Shown: in pieces, positions 61,147 to 64,000 of the stretch
Position numbering within the stretch: position 1 is the first letter of the stretch
Layout of the letters: every line of letters starts with the position of its first letter
Assembly (NCBI GenBank): GCA_964573295.1
Contig: CAZNJE010000002.1
Span: forward strand, 1-64,000
Source of the DNA: CAYQJL01 sp964573295
Lineage (GTDB): Bacteria; Eisenbacteria; RBG-16-71-46; CAIMUX01; WJJG01
DNA length: 64,000 bases
Direction: 5' to 3'
Translations under genes and position numbers: made by a program
Notes under the pieces: generated by a model
Database searches by the model: none
What the model saw: only the letters and a program-made list of their open reading frames with translations
What the model was told of the DNA's origin: nothing

Positions 61147-62352
61147 ATGGCAACGAAAGCTTGCATCACCAAGGAGCCCACAGGGCTCGGCTTCTTCGAA
61201 CGCTACCTGACCCTGTGGGTGTTGCTCTGCATCGGCCTGGGGATCGTCTTGGGCCGGCTCGCGCCGGGGATAGCGCGCACGCTTGATGGTCTCGCGATCT
61301 ACAGCGACGGCGCGCCGGTCGTCTCGATTCCCATCGCGATCTGCCTCTTCTTCATGATGTATCCAATCATGGTCAAGATCGACTTCGGGGAGGTGCTGCG
61401 TGCGGGGCGCAATGCGAAGCCGGTGACCCTGACGTTGGTCATCAACTGGCTCGTCAAGCCATTCACGATGTACGCCATCGCGTTCCTGTTCCTGGGGGTG
61501 CTCTTCCGGCAGTTCATCGGCCCCGAGGCGGTCGATCACGTCAAGATGCCCTTGGGACTGGACCTGGCCGTGGGCGAGATCTACGGGTCGGGCCGGGTCG
61601 TCCTCGTCGACGGCGTCAAGATGCTGGCCGTACCGCTGTGGCGCAGCTATCTGGCCGGATGCCTTCTGCTGGGCATCGCCCCCTGCACGGCGATGGTGCT
61701 GGTCTGGGGCCACTTGGCCCGCGGCAACGCCGCCCACACCCTCGTCATGGTGGCGATCAACTCGCTGACCATGCTCGTTCTCTACGGCGTGCTGGGAGGA
61801 TTCTTGCTGGGCGTGGGCCGCCTGCCCGTTCCTTGGCAGGCACTGCTGCTCTCGATCGGCGTCTACGTCGCCCTGCCCTTGGTGGCCGGCTATCTGTCAC
61901 GCCGATGGGTCGTCTCCGCCAAGGGCGAGGCCTGGTTCCAGGAGAAGTTCCTGCACATCTTGACCCCCATCACGATCATTGCGCTCCTGCTCACCCTGGT
62001 GTTGCTCTTCTCCTTCAAGGGCGATGTCATCCTGGGAAATCCGCTGACCATCGTCTGGATCGCGATTCCGCTCTTCTTGCAGACGGTCCTGATCTTCGCC
62101 GTGACCTACGCCCTGGCCAAGGTCCTGGGCCTGAGCTATCCGGATGCGGCCCCGTCGGCGATGATCGGCGCCTCGAACCACTTCGAGGTCGCCATCGCCA
62201 CCGCGACGATGCTCTTCGGGTTGTCATCGGGCGCCGCGCTCGCTACGGTCGTGGGCGTCCTGATCGAGGTGCCCGTCATGCTCATGCTGGTGCGCATCTG
62301 TCTGCGGACGGCCGGTTGGTTTCGCCATGGGCCGGAGGGGGAAACGCCATGA
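61147..62352 (+). CDS. arsB (acr3): Acr3-family arsenite efflux transporter
   Basis: 401 residues, ten membrane helices. Conserved Acr3 elements are the TM4 cysteine in LGIAPCTAMVLVWGHL, WLVKPFTMYAIAFLFLG, and the TM9 region IGASNHFEVAIATATMLFGL. It extrudes arsenite using the proton gradient. A loop between TM3 and TM4 is longer than in the simplest Acr3 proteins (KMPLGLDLAVGEIYGSG). AAGGAG precedes the ATG. It overlaps the next gene by ATGA. Compared with the broken genes just upstream, this gene looks fully intact. Confidence 0.93.
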   Translation: MATKACITKEPTGLGFFERYLTLWVLLCIGLGIVLGRLAPGIARTLDGLAIYSDGAPVVSIPIAICLFFMMYPIMVKIDFGEVLRAGRNAKPVTLTLVINWLVKPFTMYAIAFLFLGVLFRQFIGPEAVDHVKMPLGLDLAVGEIYGSGRVVLVDGVKMLAVPLWRSYLAGCLLLGIAPCTAMVLVWGHLARGNAAHTLVMVAINSLTMLVLYGVLGGFLLGVGRLPVPWQALLLSIGVYVALPLVAGYLSRRWVVSAKGEAWFQEKFLHILTPITIIALLLTLVLLFSFKGDVILGNPLTIVWIAIPLFLQTVLIFAVTYALAKVLGLSYPDAAPSAMIGASNHFEVAIATATMLFGLSSGAALATVVGVLIEVPVMLMLVRICLRTAGWFRHGPEGETP

Positions 62353-62765
62353 AGAGCTATCGCAAGGAACTGTGGTTCGATATCAAGCGGCGCCGGGAGC
62401 TGATCAACATCACGCCCGATGTGGAGGCCTGCCTGCACGAGAGCGGCATTCAAGAGGGTCTGCTGCTCTGCAACGCCATGCACATCACGGCCAGCGTCTT
62501 CATCAACGACGACGAGTCCGGCCTCCATCACGACTACGAAGTCTGGCTCGAGAAGCTGGCGCCGGAGAAGCCGCACTCCCAGTACCGTCACAACAACGGC
62601 GAGGACAATGCCGACGCCCACCTGAAACGCACGATCATGGGTCGCGAAGTGGTCGTGGCAGTCACCGGCGGCAAACTGGACTTCGGCCCCTGGGAGCGAA
62701 TCTTCTACGGCGAGTTCGATGGGTTGCGGCGCAAGCGGGTGTTGGTAAAGATCATCGGCGAGTAG
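62349..62765 (+). CDS. YjbQ/UPF0047 family protein (secondary thiamine-phosphate synthase)
   Basis: 138 residues covering the full UPF0047 fold: NITPDVEACLHESGIQEGLLLCNAMHITASVFINDD, HNNGEDNADAHLKRTIMGREV and GPWERIFYGEFDG. The His-rich core resembles the metal or active site of the family. E. coli YjbQ has weak thiamine phosphate synthase activity; the physiological role is uncertain. Its ATG overlaps the acr3 stop (ATGA), so it is translationally coupled to arsenite efflux. Coupling to arsenic resistance is suggestive but not explained. Confidence 0.92.
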   Translation: MKSYRKELWFDIKRRRELINITPDVEACLHESGIQEGLLLCNAMHITASVFINDDESGLHHDYEVWLEKLAPEKPHSQYRHNNGEDNADAHLKRTIMGREVVVAVTGGKLDFGPWERIFYGEFDGLRRKRVLVKIIGE

Positions 62766-62807
62766 CGCTGGCGCGGTTGCGGGGCACAATGAGATGCGCT
62801 GACGTCG

Positions 62808-62927
62808 CACGATCGGATGCCCCACGATCGGATGCCCCACGATCGGGTGCCCCACGATCGGATGCCGCACCATCGGATGCCGCACGATCCGACGTCGTAT
62901 GATCGGTCGTAGCACGATCGGCACATC
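62808..62927. repeat. Eight 15-bp tandem units, each with a cgatcg-type palindrome core
   Basis: cacgatcggatgccc type units from 62808; the first three are almost identical and later ones drift. It lies about 40 bp after the YjbQ stop and upstream of the next gene. Confidence 0.95.
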
Positions 62928-63166
62928 TTCCTACTCATAAGCTACTTAACTAGATAGTACCTGGACAAAGTCTCACCCCCCCCCCCAAGCGCCACCATAT
63001 TTCAGTTGCGAGCTCCGGCGGCATCCCTATCATGGCCGCCAGTTCCGGCTACCCATCCTCAGTGTGCGTCCGCGTCACAGCGCATGCTGCCAGCCACACC
63101 CGCAACGGGCCGGGACTCATCGTCAAACCCGTGGTCGTCGACCTCTAGCCGATCGAGGAATTGCCC
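62928..63166. other. Upstream region of the last membrane protein gene
   Basis: AT-rich ataagctacttaactagat (62937-62955) and the C11 tract lie here; GAGGAA sits 6 bp before the ATG at 63167. No gene seen. Confidence 0.45.
62976..62986 (+). repeat. Homopolymer of eleven C
   Basis: Uninterrupted C11 about 180 bp upstream of the ATG at 63167. Confidence 0.9.
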
Positions 63167-64000
63167 ATGGATCCCAGCGTGCTGATCCCGATCCCCGACT
63201 CGATCCCTGTTCATTGGGGTTGGTTCAAGTTCCTTCTGATCCTGACCTTCGTGCTCCACCTGCTCCTCATGAACCTCATGCTGGGCGGTGGGCTGCTGGC
63301 GCTGGGGCGCCGGCTGCGCGGGCAGGCCCCGACGGAGGAAGCTCGCAGTCTCCCGGTCTTGATCGCCCTCACGATCAACCTCGGGATCCCGCCGCTGCTC
63401 TTCGTGCAGGTGCTCTTCGGCCAGTTCCTCTACAGCAGCTCGGTGCTGATGGCCGTGGGGTGGATCCTCGTGATCCCGGTGTTGATCGCCGCCTACTACG
63501 CGGCCTATGGGTTCGTGCACGGCGAGAAAGGGGGCGGAACGGCCGGCACGGTGTGGCTTTTCATCTCGACCCTCTTGATGCTCTTCATCGGGTTCATGCT
63601 GTCGAACAACATGACCTTGATGCTGCGGCCCGAGCGTTGGAACGTCTACTTTGCCCATCCAGGGGGCACCTATCTCAATCTGTCCGAACCGACGCTGATC
63701 CCGCGCTACCTGCATTTCGTCATGGCCTCGGTGGCGGTGGCGGGCCTGGGCCGGGCCATCTACTACCGCGTCCGCGGACCGCGGGCTGGAGAAGACGCCG
63801 GGAGCGAGGCCCAACGCGAGAAAGAGGTTCGAGGCGGATTGCGCATCTTCGGTTGGAGCACGCTTGCACAGATGGCGATCGGGCTCGTCTTCTGGATGCT
63901 CTTGCCCGAGCGGATCAACCGCCTCTTCATGGGCACCAGCCTGGTGCACACATTCCACCTGTGGATCGGGGTGCTGCTGGCGGCACTGGCCGTCCACTTC
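63167..64000 (+). CDS. Multi-pass membrane protein, 3' truncated by window end
   Basis: ATG at 63167 with GAGGAA upstream opens a frame that runs past the window. It starts MDPSVLIPIPDSIPVHWGWF, then shows a series of long hydrophobic helices (KFLLILTFVLHLLLMNLMLG, VWLFISTLLMLFIGFML, WIGVLLAALAVHF) with conserved-looking His residues near membrane borders (VHW, LHF, HTFHLW), as in haem- or quinone-binding proteins. At least seven helices are visible. I do not recognise a named family; a respiratory membrane subunit is possible. Confidence 0.75.
   Translation, partial: MDPSVLIPIPDSIPVHWGWFKFLLILTFVLHLLLMNLMLGGGLLALGRRLRGQAPTEEARSLPVLIALTINLGIPPLLFVQVLFGQFLYSSSVLMAVGWILVIPVLIAAYYAAYGFVHGEKGGGTAGTVWLFISTLLMLFIGFMLSNNMTLMLRPERWNVYFAHPGGTYLNLSEPTLIPRYLHFVMASVAVAGLGRAIYYRVRGPRAGEDAGSEAQREKEVRGGLRIFGWSTLAQMAIGLVFWMLLPERINRLFMGTSLVHTFHLWIGVLLAALAVHF

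Noticed and set aside
1..64000. tRNA, rRNA, insertion sequences or prophage genes
   Set aside because: Looked for on both strands; no transposase or integrase frame, no terminal inverted repeats with target duplications and no tRNA-like cloverleaf recognised.

Overview
The window looks like a chromosomal segment of a high-GC Gram-negative bacterium, most likely from the FCB superphylum (Eisenbacteria- or Krumholzibacteriota-like). The best evidence is that three very different secreted proteins (12410-17800, 44727-47477 and 50177-52846) end in the same type of FlgD-like/T9SS-type C-terminal sorting tail. A TonB-dependent receptor, lipoproteins with clear lipoboxes and an ECF sigma system fit the same picture. 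The lineage is an inference; no rRNA or tRNA gene was seen.

Layout. 1-4200: end of a membrane protein, then a minus-strand regulatory block made of a membrane protein with a degenerate Lon-type domain, an ECF sigma factor and a zinc-finger anti-sigma-like protein. 4243-8919: a glycosyltransferase, a secreted four-repeat protein and a cysteine-rich protein. 9195-11962: a two-gene citrate-lyase-like operon, a CitD-CitE fusion plus CitF, with a terminator. 12410-21178: a giant 13-repeat surface protein, a DUF1684 lipoprotein, another lipoprotein and a membrane-anchored protein. 21382-23899: an ArsR-methyltransferase regulator and S-adenosylhomocysteine hydrolase, with a palindromic operator in the promoter. 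24020-33639 (minus): an ABC-2 exporter operon and a glycan assembly operon (GT2 transferase, large membrane protein, Wzx-type flippase). 34077-44239: a chemoreceptor with two tandem extracytoplasmic CZB domains, a B12-type radical SAM enzyme, an RRM protein, and a minus-strand sensory operon (YfiR-like protein, lipoprotein, TonB receptor, chemoreceptor). 44727-53776: two M14 carboxypeptidases, a FabG-like reductase, an M20 peptidase and a GAF protein. 53810-58152: a Fur regulator, a LysM lytic transglycosylase and a beta-helix protein. 58243-62765: a decaying arsenic-type cluster (ArsF-like thioredoxin, SpeE-like methyltransferase, ArsR fragment, internally deleted CcdA, intact Acr3, YjbQ). 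From 63167: the start of a multi-pass membrane protein that runs off the window.

The most unusual feature is structural. Short tandem repeats (9 to 42 bp units) sit at gene ends throughout. After genes, several arrays start inside the stop codon itself (pseudo-Lon gene, 13-repeat protein, ahcY, M20 peptidase, beta-helix gene). At the other end, arrays whose unit is always a multiple of three lengthen the N-terminus or signal peptide of exported proteins. Intergenic units are not restricted to multiples of three. The other notable points are the Lon-type domain with both catalytic residues replaced, the CitD-CitE fusion that lacks the prosthetic-group serine, and the gene remnants in the arsenic cluster.
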